Below, piece by piece: positions 1 to 8,835 of a DNA stretch of 59,007 bases. The stretch spans positions 1-59,007 of the forward strand of contig JAIUNY010000019.1 of the NCBI GenBank assembly GCA_020161505.1. Direction: 5' to 3'. The notes below the pieces were generated by a model. It did no database searches. It was not told where the DNA came from and saw only the letters and a list, made by a program, of their open reading frames with translations. This DNA is from Armatimonadota bacterium. GTDB lineage: Bacteria > Armatimonadota > Fimbriimonadia > Fimbriimonadales > Fimbriimonadaceae. How positions within the stretch are numbered: the stretch's first letter is position 1; each line of letters begins with the position of its first letter. Made by a program: the position numbers and the translations under genes.

Positions 1-36
1 ACTACTGCCTTCGACCAGAACGCGATGAACAAGTAA
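1..36 (+). CDS. Possible C-terminal end of a CDS entering from the left
   Basis: Reading frame 1 is open from the first base and closes at TAA, giving the tail TTAFDQNAMNK. A window edge inside a gene would look like this, but eleven codons are too few to prove coding. No function can be assigned. Confidence 0.3.
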   Translation, partial: TTAFDQNAMNK

Positions 37-262
37 AAGACGCGAATCCATAACCGACCAACCCGAGAAAGGCATGTGTCAACAATGTCCTGTCTCGGAG
101 TGTCAAGGATGTCATGTCACAGCACACCCGGAAGCGGTGGGGTGCTCTTTTGAATTGATCCGCTGTGCAGTGCGTCTGGCTCTAAGTAACTCCCTGTCAA
201 GGTCCCTTGATGAACCTACGGGGGTGGTGATAGCGTCCCGATCATGGTATTATGTGCGGCAC

Positions 263-354
263 GGACAGGTGGCTGAGTGGCCGAAAGCGCCCGCCTGCTA
301 AGTGGGTAGGGGGCGATAGCCCCCTCGTGGGTTCGAATCCCACCCTGTCCGCCA
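263..354 (+). tRNA. tRNA-Ser(GCT)
   Basis: A complete class II tRNA is visible. The acceptor stem GGACAGG pairs with CCTGTCC, the discriminator is G, and CCA is encoded. The anticodon stem CCCGC/GTGGG closes the loop CTGCTAA, so the anticodon is GCT (297-299) and it reads AGC/AGU serine codons. A long variable arm (GGGGGCGATAGCCCCC region) and a T arm with GTTCGAATC follow. TATTAT at about 247-252 could serve as a -10 element, but no convincing -35 was found. Confidence 0.97.
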
Positions 355-376
355 GCTTTTTCCGAGGACGCAGACG

Positions 377-1456
377 ATGACTCTTCGAACCGGGCTCTTG
401 ATGGGGTTGGCCGTGGCCGGAGCATCGTTCAGCTCTGCCCAGACCTTCACCCAGTATCTCCAATCGCGCAAGCAATTCGGGATTACCCAAGCCGCGTCCC
501 CCGCTGCACTGGAGAGCTTTGTCGGGCAGCGCGTGGTGGAAGTGCGCGGTCTCATCCGAGGATTCCTCGAAGTCGATGGACGCCAGCTCCTGGTGCTCGA
601 GAATCCGGATACGAAGCGCGAACTTTATGTCACGGCGATCGATGCCCCCTCATGGTTGAAAAACACAAACACCCTTGCCCGACTGATCATCAAAGCCGAC
701 CGCAAGACCGATTCTTCCCCCATTGAAGCGAGCCTCATCACCGCCATCGCTGATTACCCGGTGACCGAGCACGAGAACAAGCAACGCAAAACCTTGGAGG
801 AAAAGGCCCGCAAAGAGGCCGAAGCCAAGGCAAAAGCCGAGGCTCAACGCAACGCCCGCAATACGCGCAGCAACAACAGCACTACTTCCCGAGGCGGCCC
901 GGCCCGGATGGCGGGAGACATTCCTCCCCTGCAAGGCGCCGTGCAGAAAGGCACGCCTCAACTGAGCGCGGAGACCCTCGCAGTTCTGCCGGAATACAGT
1001 GCTTTTATCCGCAAGCAAAACAAGAGACTATCCCAGTCTCAAGCCGATCATATCGCGCAAACAGTGTTACTGTATTCAGTTCACTACGGGGTCGATCCTC
1101 GGCTCATCATGGCTCTGGTGCTGACGGAAAGCGGATTCGATCCCTCGGCGCGCAGTCATGCGGGCGCCCAAGGATTAGGGCAGCTGATGCCAGGCACCGC
1201 GCGAGGACTCGGGGTGAGCAACAGCTACGACACCGAGCAGAATATCTACGGAACCGTTAAACTTCTGCGCGGAAACATTGATAAATACTCCAAGCAGACC
1301 GGGGACGATTTCGAGGGCTTGATCCTTGCTTTGGCGGCCTATAACGCTGGCCCTGGCGCGGTTCGACGACATGGCGGAGTGCCGCCGTATCGCGAAACCC
1401 AGAATTACGTAAAGAAGGTCATCGCGACCTACCGAAGACTGATCGGCGAAGAATAG
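377..1456 (+). CDS. Exported lytic transglycosylase (SLT domain, GH23)
   Basis: This is predicted to cleave the MurNAc-GlcNAc bond of peptidoglycan outside the membrane. A signal peptide covers about residues 1-21, ending FSSAQ. An unassigned N-terminal domain (about 30-115) is followed by a Lys/Glu/Ala-rich, probably coiled-coil segment (about 130-165) and a low-complexity linker. The SLT domain occupies about 225-345. It contains the catalytic glutamate at about residue 251 in LTESGFDP, then the family motifs [10 protein letters not shown] and [10 protein letters not shown]. It is longer than a minimal SLT enzyme because of the N-terminal region, which may position it in the envelope. It lies 22 bases after the tRNA and appears to be a single gene. 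Confidence 0.9.
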   Translation: MTLRTGLLMGLAVAGASFSSAQTFTQYLQSRKQFGITQAASPAALESFVGQRVVEVRGLIRGFLEVDGRQLLVLENPDTKRELYVTAIDAPSWLKNTNTLARLIIKADRKTDSSPIEASLITAIADYPVTEHENKQRKTLEEKARKEAEAKAKAEAQRNARNTRSNNSTTSRGGPARMAGDIPPLQGAVQKGTPQLSAETLAVLPEYSAFIRKQNKRLSQSQADHIAQTVLLYSVHYGVDPRLIMALVLTESGFDPSARSHAGAQGLGQLMPGTARGLGVSNSYDTEQNIYGTVKLLRGNIDKYSKQTGDDFEGLILALAAYNAGPGAVRRHGGVPPYRETQNYVKKVIATYRRLIGEE

Positions 1457-1568
1457 TTAACGGATTTCCGTGGGCCTCCCGAAATCCAGGCCCAGCCCAC
1501 GAGTAACACCTTTTTGATCAAGGCGTAAGTTCCTTGCAGCCCTTTCTCATCGTGGAAATGAGGCGCGT

Positions 1569-2522
1569 TTGAGAGAACTTATGATTGATCGCCGCCCCCG
1601 AGCCCTGATGTTCCAAATCGGAACAAAAGCGGCTCTGTTTAGCTCATTTGTTGTTGCTGCCGCTTCGGCTTCTGCTTTAAGACTCCCCACTTTTGATGAG
1701 ATCGACTATCCCAAGCCGGTCGTTGCCATTGCACCTTTCGGATTCCCCAAGGAACTCCAGAATGCAGGATTTGCCGAGAGCTCGGTGGTCGCCGCTTTTG
1801 GCGCTTCCGTGGCTGATCACTTGACCGAGCAATTGAAAGATAAGTATCCGGAAATGCGCCTCCCCGCCCGCCGCGATATGGACAAGGCTCTCGCAGAAAT
1901 CAAGCTTTCCGCAGAAGAGCTGGTGGACAACACTGGTGGATCTCTCGCACTCGGAAAATTCCTGAAGGCAGACTATTTGATCGTCGGGAGCGTGATTGGT
2001 TTTGAGACGAAGTCTTATACCGTAACCGATCAAGGTTACCGGCCCCTGGGCGACAACAATGCAGCGATTGTGCGCGTGTCGGCCAAGTTGATTGATATCG
2101 AAACAAGTGACATTCTGGATGTCGTCAACTCAGCGGGCGAGCGTCGATTCGGGAACGCCAATCAGGTTTCCATCGCGTTCTTCTCAGAAGCATCCATCCG
2201 GGCGGCGGAGATGATCGCTAAGTCATTTATCCCGATGTTCTCCCCGGAAGTGGAAGCCAAGGAGCGGAAGGGCAAACCGGGCGAGTTTGTGATTGGACAT
2301 GGTCGCAAGCAGCGGGCTCAGAAGGGCGACAAGTACATGGTTTTCCGCTATGTGCCGGATAAGGATCTGCCCGGATTTGTCGCCAAGGACGACCCGGTGG
2401 GAGAGGGCGAAATCATTGATGTCCAAGCTGACACCAGCCTCGTGAAGGTCACGAGTCCGCGAGGCAAAAGCTTGAAAGGCGAGAAATTCCTTGCGATCAG
2501 GGTCGCGCGGGCCGGTGGCTAA
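1569..2522 (+). CDS. Exported CsgG/FlgT-like envelope protein
   Basis: An N-terminal hydrophobic segment (about 18-37, ending ASASA) looks like a signal peptide. The body (about 45-225) has the alpha/beta pattern of CsgG/LpoB-type periplasmic domains: VVAIAPFG strand, a middle ADYLIVGSVIGF strand, then VSAKLIDIETSDIL. The C-terminal part (about 240-317) resembles the small beta domain at the end of FlgT-like proteins (KGDKYMVFR, GEGEIIDV, SLVKVTS). No lipobox cysteine is seen, so it is probably soluble or peripheral. It is the first of three adjacent genes, and its C-terminus overlaps the next gene. The third gene carries a second CsgG-like domain. The substrate or partner is unknown; family assignment is from pattern only. 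Confidence 0.6.
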   Translation: MRELMIDRRPRALMFQIGTKAALFSSFVVAAASASALRLPTFDEIDYPKPVVAIAPFGFPKELQNAGFAESSVVAAFGASVADHLTEQLKDKYPEMRLPARRDMDKALAEIKLSAEELVDNTGGSLALGKFLKADYLIVGSVIGFETKSYTVTDQGYRPLGDNNAAIVRVSAKLIDIETSDILDVVNSAGERRFGNANQVSIAFFSEASIRAAEMIAKSFIPMFSPEVEAKERKGKPGEFVIGHGRKQRAQKGDKYMVFRYVPDKDLPGFVAKDDPVGEGEIIDVQADTSLVKVTSPRGKSLKGEKFLAIRVARAGG

Positions 2523-3228
2523 GGGCATCTTCGCGGCGATTCTGGTGGGTGCCTGCTGCCTAGCTGCTCAAGCGCAGCCGCAGCACTCCGAGATCTCCGC
2601 GATTCAAAAAGCCTTCATTGGCAAGATTGACCGCATCTACAAGATGGTGCTCATCAAGCCCGTGATTGCGCAGGAATTGGGCCTCGATCGGGACGGCTTG
2701 CTCTTGTATGAAAAGGTGATTCTGCAGTCGGCTTCCGATATGGAGAAACGCATTTTCGAGGAAGCGAAGGACAAAAAGTTCGAGTCCGAAGAAGCTCTGG
2801 CCAAGTGGGTGCAGTCACGGATTGACTACCACGGTACGCAGATCAATCCTCTCGTTTTGGCTTACCGCGAAAAGGTCTTTCCCAAGATCCATGCGCGCTG
2901 GAGTCAGGTGGATGCATGGCTGGTGTTCTACACCCTGGGGCCAGAGGCTTTCTATAAGAATCGCCTCTTTGAATCGCTTAAGCTGACGGAAACTCAAGCG
3001 GAAGAGCTGCGAAGGATGGTGAATCCCTTTAAAGCAGATCTCATGCATCTGAGAGCCACTGGTGAACCCGATCCGCTTCAGCCAGGCCAAGACAAGATCC
3101 TGGCAGAAAAGGAACGACCCATCTACCGGAAGTATCACGAGCGATGTCGCGCCGTCTTCACCGGGCCGCAGCTGACGACATTCGACAAGCTCTTCGGCAA
3201 GCCATTCGATATTGACTTCTGCTTGTAA
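2515..3228 (+). CDS. Exported protein of unknown function in the CsgG/caspase cluster
   Basis: I do not recognise a family. Starting at GTG 2515, which overlaps the stop of the previous gene, gives a clean signal peptide (AKGIFAAILVGACCLAAQA). A TTG at 2491 would add eight residues. The mature part is about 215 residues, mostly helical and rich in Lys, Glu and Leu. Features include EKVILQSASDMEKRIFEEAK, a segment with TETQAEELRRMV, and a final FDKLFGKPFDIDFCL. The helix pattern recalls Spy/CpxP-like periplasmic proteins only loosely. The overlap upstream and the 20-base gap before the caspase-like gene indicate one transcript of three exported proteins. Confidence 0.75.
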   Translation: MAKGIFAAILVGACCLAAQAQPQHSEISAIQKAFIGKIDRIYKMVLIKPVIAQELGLDRDGLLLYEKVILQSASDMEKRIFEEAKDKKFESEEALAKWVQSRIDYHGTQINPLVLAYREKVFPKIHARWSQVDAWLVFYTLGPEAFYKNRLFESLKLTETQAEELRRMVNPFKADLMHLRATGEPDPLQPGQDKILAEKERPIYRKYHERCRAVFTGPQLTTFDKLFGKPFDIDFCL

Positions 3229-3248
3229 GGCAGGAAAAGGAGTATTTT

Positions 3249-4619
3249 ATGAAGAAAACTTTAACATTGATGACAACAATGGTGGCCGCTTCGGTCATAG
3301 CGCAAGGCGATGTTGATTTTCACATCGTCTCGGCCGGGGTGATTCTCCCGGGGGACACTCTGCGCTACACCACCAACGACGCCCAGCTGATCTCCGATGT
3401 GTTTGGAGAGTCGGCAAAGACCAACGTGCTCTTGCTGAGTGGATCTGGCAAGGCCCCGACTCTCGCGAACATCCAAGCTGGGGTTGCCCAGGCTCTCAAG
3501 GCGGCAGACGAAAACGATGTCGTCTGGTTCCACTTCTCGGGCCACGGGGCTCCGCACCCTTCCAATGGCCGCACAATGCTGTTCCCGCAGGATTTCAAGG
3601 CCGGAGACCTCAACTCCTTCCTCGATATCAGTGAGTTCCGACGCCTCATGCGCGATGGGACGAAAGCGAGGCTCGTGGTTCTCAGCCTCGATGCCTGCTA
3701 TTCCGGCGGGACGCGGTCGATGGCCTTGAGTAATGCAAACACGATGCTCACGCCATTCTCTGGAACCGTGGTGATGGCTTCGTCGCTGCCGGACCAAACG
3801 TCGCTGGAACTCCCGCAGCTGCGTCACGGGCTCTTCACGTATTACCTGGCTCGCGGCATCGCGGGCGAGGCGGGGAATCCGATCTCGATGGGCGGACTCT
3901 ATGAATACGTGAAGGCAAAGATGGCCGCGTGGGCTAAGTCGGGAGCGATTCCCGATACCCGCCCGCAGACCCCCGTCTTCCTGATCCCGCAAGGGCAAGG
4001 CAACCAACCTCCGACCCTGACCCCTCCCGCAGGTGGTGCCGACGCGATTCCTGCCGAAACGGATAACACTCAGGTCACTGCGGTCACTCCTTTGCCTCCC
4101 TCAGTGATCGTCGTCGGGCGAGGAACGGGTGAACAAGCCGAAACCGTGGCAAAGCTGGCTCAATCCAAGATCCGGCAAGAGCTCCTCAACGGCAAGTACC
4201 CCGTGGTGAGTGAAGACTTGGCTGGAGACTTCAAGACTTCGTACACGCAATCGGGCACTCAAGCGGGGAAGGTTGCCTACCAGCGATTTGGCGCGGCGTT
4301 CCTCCTGGACATCAATACAGAATCCGTGGTGGAAACCAACAGTGCCGGTGGCTACACCGCGCGCGTGACGATCTACGCGAAAATCCTCACCGCGAAGGGT
4401 GCCGTGCTTGCCGAGGTGAATTCCGAGCGCGTCGATGGAAAGGCCCACAGTGCTGCAGACTTCAGTGCCTCGTCGGCGATGCGCAAAGCGACGGATTCCG
4501 CCGTTAAGCAAGTTGCCAAGCTGCTGATGGAGTCGCTGAATCAGGAGGTTCGACCACGGCTCACGGCGGGAATGCCAACGGTCGGCGAGGTCGCCGAGGC
4601 TGCTTTCCCACGACGATAG
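3249..4619 (+). CDS. Exported caspase-like (peptidase C14 family) protein with C-terminal CsgG-like domain
   Basis: A strong ribosome binding site (AAGGAG, 8 bases before ATG) fixes the start. After a short signal peptide (about 1-20, ending SVIAQ), residues about 25-245 form a caspase-fold domain. The catalytic dyad is histidine about 99 in HFSGHG and cysteine about 150 in DACYSGG. Caspase-like enzymes cleave after Arg/Lys or Asp; specificity cannot be read here. A Pro/Thr-rich linker (about 250-282) leads to a second domain (about 283-445) with a CsgG/TolB-N-like pattern (VIVVGRG, AAFLLDINTES, RVTIYAKIL). It is the last gene of the three-gene exported cluster. An extracytoplasmic processing role is inference. 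Confidence 0.85.
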   Translation: MKKTLTLMTTMVAASVIAQGDVDFHIVSAGVILPGDTLRYTTNDAQLISDVFGESAKTNVLLLSGSGKAPTLANIQAGVAQALKAADENDVVWFHFSGHGAPHPSNGRTMLFPQDFKAGDLNSFLDISEFRRLMRDGTKARLVVLSLDACYSGGTRSMALSNANTMLTPFSGTVVMASSLPDQTSLELPQLRHGLFTYYLARGIAGEAGNPISMGGLYEYVKAKMAAWAKSGAIPDTRPQTPVFLIPQGQGNQPPTLTPPAGGADAIPAETDNTQVTAVTPLPPSVIVVGRGTGEQAETVAKLAQSKIRQELLNGKYPVVSEDLAGDFKTSYTQSGTQAGKVAYQRFGAAFLLDINTESVVETNSAGGYTARVTIYAKILTAKGAVLAEVNSERVDGKAHSAADFSASSAMRKATDSAVKQVAKLLMESLNQEVRPRLTAGMPTVGEVAEAAFPRR

Positions 4620-4633
4620 AAGGTCAAGCAGAA

Positions 4634-4672
4634 AACGCCACCGAGCCGAGGGAGATCTGGTTCGGTGGCGTT
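4634..4672 (-). terminator. Rho-independent terminator for the tmRNA gene
   Basis: An 11-bp perfect inverted repeat, AACGCCACCGA / TCGGTGGCGTT, is separated by 17 bases. Read on the minus strand it is followed by GTTTTCTGC, a short T run, and lies 37 bases beyond the tmRNA 3' end. It may also stop the plus-strand caspase-like gene ending at 4619. Confidence 0.75.
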
Positions 4673-4708
4673 GATTGGTGAAGCTGAGCCTGGCTCAGCG
4701 AGAAAACT

Positions 4709-5062
4709 TGGTGGAGGCGCCGAGAATTGAACTCGGTTCCAAAGCTGTCGTCCCCAAAGTATCCACGAGCGTCTCCTTCTGTACTTTTCTCGGCGCGGGG
4801 ATCTCGAGAAGGCATCGCTACCCCGTCGCTCAGTTCGGTTGGTTTAACCAGTCAGCTCCGAACAGAAGCCGATGAGGCGAGTTCTCATTTGCGACGCCAG
4901 TTTCAAGCGAGGAGAACACCCTCTTGGCTGACGCGCTGCTCAATTAGGCAGCGTAGGCGAAATTGTTTTCCGCGTTTACTTTTTTGCCGCTTTTTACGTG
5001 GCCAACGGCGCCACGGCTCGCAACTCTGAAGCGATCCAGCCCTGTCGAAGCCTGTCGCCCCC
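4709..5062 (-). ncRNA. ssrA: tmRNA (trans-translation RNA)
   Basis: This RNA rescues stalled ribosomes and adds a degradation tag. The 5' end GGGGGCG pairs fully with CGCCTCC before the discriminator A and encoded CCA. The 5' tRNA-like part has the diagnostic GGCTTCGACAGGG, and the 3' half has GTTCAATTCTCGGCGCC. The tag frame reads AAC GCG GAA AAC AAT TTC GCC TAC GCT GCC TAA (4976 to 4944), giving NAENNFAYAA. It ends in AA, as usual for ClpXP recognition. The resume codon is either this AAC or the preceding GTA. The 354-base length is normal. Confidence 0.96.
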
Positions 5063-5074
5063 AGTTGTTCATCC

Positions 5075-5080
5075 ATTATA
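5075..5080 (-). promoter_or_regulatory. -10 element upstream of tmRNA
   Basis: On the minus strand a perfect TATAAT lies 12 bases before the mature tmRNA 5' end, the right distance for a stable-RNA promoter. No good -35 was found 17 bases upstream. Confidence 0.45.
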
Positions 5081-5215
5081 ACGTCGGTTGGGCTTGGGGG
5101 GTTTCGTAGTCCTGAGATTTGCCGGTTCAGCGGGGGTTCTTCTTGCTGGTCCGCCGAACTTCCGGGTCCTTGAGTGGCACCTCGCCCACCCGAGGTAAAA
5201 TGAGTTTTCTGTTGA

Positions 5216-5289
5216 GCGGGCGTAGCTTAATGGTAAAGCTCCAGCCTTCCAAGCTGGCCACGTGAGTTCGATTCTCATCGCCCGCTCCA
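5216..5289 (+). tRNA. tRNA-Gly(TCC)
   Basis: The acceptor stem GCGGGCG/CGCCCGC, the D arm with TAGCTTAATGGTA, the anticodon stem CCAGC/GCTGG around CTTCCAA and the T arm with GTTCGATTC are all present, and CCA is encoded. Anticodon TCC (5248-5250) reads GGA/GGG. TAAAAT at 5196-5201 is a possible -10 element. Confidence 0.97.
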
Positions 5290-5344
5290 GTTCTCCCCCT
5301 TCCACCTTGATCGATGGCATCGGTTTTCGCGTAAGCTGAATCCC

Positions 5345-6793
5345 GTGATCCACGCGACTGTCCTTGTCCAGCCCAACCGAGGCGTCCACCCGATTCCCCG
5401 CACGATTTTTGGCAGCTTTTTGGAGCACATGGGGCGGGCGGTTTACACCGGAGTCTACGAGCCGGGCCACCCGACCGCAACCCCCGAGGGGTATCGCCAG
5501 GATGTGATGCAGGCCACCCAAGAGATGGGGGTCTCGGTGATCCGCTATCCCGGCGGCAACTACGTGAGCTTCGCGGATTGGAAAGACGCCGTGGGCCCGA
5601 AGCACGAGCGCCCGCGCACCAGAGACTTCGCCTGGCGATCCATCGAGACCAACCAGTTCGGGCCGGATGACTTCTGCGACTGGTGCGAGAAAGTCCAGAC
5701 CGAGCCGATGCTCGCGGTGAATCTGGGCACTGGAACACCCAAGGAAGCCGCCGAATTGGTGGAGTTCACAAACCTTGAGCCAGGCACCTTCTGGGCCGAT
5801 CAACGCGCGCGGCCCGAGCCTTACGGCGTGAAGTATTGGTGCCTCGGCAACGAGATGGACGGCCCCTGGCAAGCCGGTCAGGTTCCGGCGAAGGAGTACG
5901 CCCTCAAAGCCCGCGCGGCTTCTCGCCTGATGAAGGGTATGGATCCCAGCATCAAAACGATTCTCAGCGGATCGAGCGGGTGCTTCATGGACACCTATCT
6001 CGCCTGGGATCGAGAGATTTTGGAGATCTGCGGCGATGATGTCGATCTCATCGCGTGCCACCTCTATAGTCACAACCGCGACGACAATACGCCTTGGTTC
6101 CTTGCCGAAGGGTTGTTCATCGAAAAAATGATCGAGGACTATCGCGCTCTGGAGCGCATCGTGCGCACGCAGCGGCGAGGCAAAAAGCCGATCAAGCTCA
6201 GCTTTGACGAATGGAATGTTTGGTACAAGGCCATGCACATGGATGGAGCCTGGACGGAGGCTCCTGCCCTGATCGAGGAGGTCTACAACCTGGAAGATGC
6301 GCTGGTTGTGGCGACGATTCTGAACGCCTTTATCCGGCAGTGTGACTTTGTTGAGATCGCCTGCCAGGCGCAACTGGTCAACATCATCGCGCCCATGCTG
6401 ACCCGCCCAGAAGGGCTTCTCAAACAGACGATTTACTATCCCTTCCAGCTCATCAGCGCGGCCGCTCAGGACGCGAGTCGAGTGGATTCCTGGGTGGATG
6501 TCGTGGCGTACGATGCCGGTGATCGACTGAACACTCCCTACCTCGATTGCTCGGTGTTTCGCGTGGGAGACCAGCTACGGGGCTGCTTTGTCAACCGATC
6601 CATGGACGAAGAAATGGTGGTGCACCTCAACCCCGCTTCCTGCGCATTCGGGAGCACTGGGGCACTCTTCGGCGGGCAAAATGCCAAGCAGGAGAACACC
6701 TGGGAAAACCCCACCGCTCTCGTCCCCTCGCCGATCGAAATCCAGGGCAACCAGTTCACCCTTCCCCCTCTCAGCTTTGCGGTGCTGGGGTGA
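5345..6793 (+). CDS. abfA: Alpha-L-arabinofuranosidase, GH51
   Basis: This retaining glycosidase removes terminal arabinofuranose from arabinan or arabinoxylan fragments. The GTG start gives a protein of 482 residues, normal for intracellular GH51 enzymes, and no signal peptide is seen. Typical segments are FGSFLEHMGRAVYTGVY near the N-terminus, IRYPGGNYVS, and LGNEMDGPWQ with the acid/base glutamate at about 169. FDEWNVWY carries the nucleophile at about 289. The C-terminal part is the usual beta domain. It stands alone after the tRNA gene with no sugar transporter beside it, so it probably acts on imported oligosaccharides. Confidence 0.93.
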   Translation: MIHATVLVQPNRGVHPIPRTIFGSFLEHMGRAVYTGVYEPGHPTATPEGYRQDVMQATQEMGVSVIRYPGGNYVSFADWKDAVGPKHERPRTRDFAWRSIETNQFGPDDFCDWCEKVQTEPMLAVNLGTGTPKEAAELVEFTNLEPGTFWADQRARPEPYGVKYWCLGNEMDGPWQAGQVPAKEYALKARAASRLMKGMDPSIKTILSGSSGCFMDTYLAWDREILEICGDDVDLIACHLYSHNRDDNTPWFLAEGLFIEKMIEDYRALERIVRTQRRGKKPIKLSFDEWNVWYKAMHMDGAWTEAPALIEEVYNLEDALVVATILNAFIRQCDFVEIACQAQLVNIIAPMLTRPEGLLKQTIYYPFQLISAAAQDASRVDSWVDVVAYDAGDRLNTPYLDCSVFRVGDQLRGCFVNRSMDEEMVVHLNPASCAFGSTGALFGGQNAKQENTWENPTALVPSPIEIQGNQFTLPPLSFAVLG

Positions 6794-7001
6794 ACAGTGA
6801 AGATTGCGCCGGCTTCCCGGGGGACGACTCATCCTCAATCGAACAAGCAATTGCGATGCAACTGGCATGAGTGCTTGGGTGACGGCCAGCGGATTCGTCC
6901 AGTAGTCGTACTCGTCGGACATGCCATAGAGGAAATGAGAGTGAGGAAAACGACTTCGCCAGGTGATCGACCTGTGCCCCACTGCACGGTACTCTCCTAT
7001 C

Positions 7002-7349
7002 ATGCCAATTTCGCGAATTGAATATGTCCATGGTTCCGTATTTGGGTGCACTGTGGAGTGGGTTGGGCCGACGATACCGGTATTTGAACTTCATACAAGT
7101 GGTCCGAAAGGTGGAGATGCGGGCCACGGGGGGTTCCTTAGTATCACCTTTCGGAGCGGGGGAGGCTTCATCGACGTTGGCGGGATTTCGCGAGGCGGGA
7201 AAGAGTTTGGGTACGACACTTGCGAAAACGTTTCAATAAGATTCAACGGCGACGACGAAATGGCTGCGGCGGCAGCCTTCTTTGAAATTGCTGCCAGCGA
7301 GTTAAGGCGGTTAGCAGCCGACAAAGCGCGCTTTCGCCAAAATTCGTAG
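7002..7349 (+). CDS. Small protein of unknown function
   Basis: The frame is open from 6963, but ATG at 7002 (MPISRIEYVHGS) looks the more natural start, giving 115 residues. It contains FLSITFRSGGGFIDVGGIS, predicted beta strands, then a helical, Ala-rich C-terminus (AAAAAFFEIAASELRRL). There is no signal peptide or membrane segment. I do not recognise a family, and the region on both sides is poor in recognisable coding sequence, so this call is only moderately supported. Confidence 0.45.
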   Translation: MPISRIEYVHGSVFGCTVEWVGPTIPVFELHTSGPKGGDAGHGGFLSITFRSGGGFIDVGGISRGGKEFGYDTCENVSIRFNGDDEMAAAAAFFEIAASELRRLAADKARFRQNS

Positions 7350-7437
7350 GTTTCAAGGCAGTTGTCTGGATCCTGAACATAGCTATTCCTGAAGGAATGG
7401 AAGAGTTTCCCACACCCCGAGGTACGATGCGCACACC

Positions 7438-7950
7438 ATGGGATCGATGCCTCCGTTTCAAGGACAATCGCCGTATCCGCGCGATCAGGTAAACGTTCCG
7501 CCCGGTGGCTCGGCGGAAAAGCTCGAGGCGCTGGGATCCGGGTACCACGGGCTGAACCTGGTGTTTGTGGGCAATATTGTGGTGGCACTGGGGATCAACC
7601 TGTTTGCTCGCAGCACCGAGGGTGATCTCGGGGCGGGCGTGATCATTCTGGGATTGTTCGCTCTGATGGGGGTCGGCGTGGCCTTTGCGACTTTCCCCCA
7701 GAACAAAAAGATCGGTTTTGGTTTGGACTGGCAACCCTCGGGAGCCATCATTGCCTCCATCTTGATGGGCTTGAATTCGGCACTTTGCTGTGGTGTGATT
7801 GGGTACGTCGTCATGCAGCAATTGGCAGGGAATCGCATGAAGCAGTACGGGTTGCGCACAGGGTTCCTCGGGGTGAAGAAGGCGGACATCGCGGCCCGTG
7901 TCTCGGAGCTGCGCCAATCACCCGCGGGCTCGCCTCCGCCGATGTTCTGA
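7438..7950 (+). CDS. Small integral membrane protein of unknown function
   Basis: The protein has 170 residues. A Pro/Gly/Gln-rich N-terminus of about 35 residues precedes three predicted membrane segments: about 40-58 (LNLVFVGNIVVALGINLF), 65-85 (GVIILGLFALMGVGVAFA) and 100-122 (AIIASILMGLNSALCCGVIG). A cytoplasmic-looking tail contains GVKKADIAARVSELRQ. No family is recognised. It is followed 23 bases later by a strong terminator, so it is probably monocistronic. Confidence 0.7.
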   Translation: MGSMPPFQGQSPYPRDQVNVPPGGSAEKLEALGSGYHGLNLVFVGNIVVALGINLFARSTEGDLGAGVIILGLFALMGVGVAFATFPQNKKIGFGLDWQPSGAIIASILMGLNSALCCGVIGYVVMQQLAGNRMKQYGLRTGFLGVKKADIAARVSELRQSPAGSPPPMF

Positions 7951-7973
7951 GCCATTGTCAGGGTGAACAAAAA

Positions 7974-8007
7974 ACCGGCCTCGTACGAAGCGAGGCCGGT
8001 TTTCTTT
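7974..8007. terminator. Bidirectional rho-independent terminator
   Basis: ACCGGCCTCG / CGAGGCCGGT form a perfect 10-bp stem with a 7-base loop. It is flanked by AAAAAA on the left and TTTCTTT on the right, so it can terminate the plus-strand membrane protein gene and the minus-strand PEP-CTERM gene that converge here. Confidence 0.9.
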
Positions 8008-8034
8008 GAGAACAGTCTTCTCCAGAATCAGCGA

Positions 8035-8724
8035 TCAGCTGTTCTTGCGACGTCGGCGAGCAGCCAATGCACCGAGGGCGAGAAGCGTCATCGTCGCCGG
8101 TTCGGGGACGACTTCGACTCGGTAGCCGAGGTTGTTCGATGACGGCGGGGCAAATGCGAAGAGGCCTTCACCGGCAGGCGAGGTCGACTGTCGATACCAG
8201 CTCGCAGCCGAACCGGTGCCGACGACGTCTTGCGTGAAGCTGACCACGCCCAGTCGAGTGGATCCGCCGGTGGAGGAGATCACTTGCTGAGTGATGAACA
8301 GATTCTGCGTCAGGTTGATATTCGCCGTGGCCAGACCTGTCCCGCTCACCGTCGTGAAGAACCCTGCGTTGAGCCCCGTTCCGAAGTTGACGTTGAAGTC
8401 AATCGAGCCCAGAAGAGGCAAGACCGACTGAAGGTCGCCGGTGGTGTAAGGGGTCGTGTTGTTGTAGAACGAGAGGCGGATGACGGCCGTCAGGACCGGC
8501 AGGGTGTTGCCCGTGGACGAATTGAAGACAGTGAAACCAAGGCCATTGAGAATGCCACCCTGGGTCAGGGTCATGCTGTCGCCATAAATGGTGTTCAGGT
8601 CGGTGCTACTGGTCGCGGCGCTGAGAGCAGATGGGGCGGACAGGTTATCGTAAACGACTTGCGCCGAAGCAGAAGTCGCGGCAAGGACGGCCGAGGCGGC
8701 CAAGAGCGTGAGTCGGATGTTCAT
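8035..8724 (-). CDS. PEP-CTERM sorting-domain protein
   Basis: This exported protein of 229 residues has a signal peptide (MNIRLTLLAASAVLAATSASA). It has a Ser/Thr/Asn-rich beta-type body and a C-terminal PEP-CTERM signal: VPEPATM, a short hydrophobic stretch (LLALGALAA) and RRRRKNS. PEP-CTERM tails are processed by an exosortase (EpsH/XrtA type), and the proteins are usually surface or extracellular-matrix components. The start at 8724 was chosen because GAGGA lies just upstream and the signal peptide begins there. The open frame itself runs back to 8766. It is divergent from another PEP-CTERM gene, with 282 bases between. Confidence 0.88.
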   Translation of the reverse strand: MNIRLTLLAASAVLAATSASAQVVYDNLSAPSALSAATSSTDLNTIYGDSMTLTQGGILNGLGFTVFNSSTGNTLPVLTAVIRLSFYNNTTPYTTGDLQSVLPLLGSIDFNVNFGTGLNAGFFTTVSGTGLATANINLTQNLFITQQVISSTGGSTRLGVVSFTQDVVGTGSAASWYRQSTSPAGEGLFAFAPPSSNNLGYRVEVVPEPATMTLLALGALAARRRRKNS

Positions 8725-8835
8725 CTTTGTTCCTCTTCCGAAAGGGAAGCCCGGCACTCTAACCACATAAATTCTTCCAGGGCACCTAGGGCAGGCTCAG
8801 CCTGCGGTTTGATGTTATTGATTTCCCTGGTGACC

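Noticed and set aside
74-301. 75-codon plus frame running into tRNA-Ser
   Set aside because: It ends inside the tRNA gene and has no recognisable features.
6575-7127. Minus-strand frames with FLYGMSDEYDYWTNPLAVTQ
   Set aside because: One frame reads rather like protein for about 40 residues. However, it runs into the GH51 gene, has no good start and matches no family I recognise.
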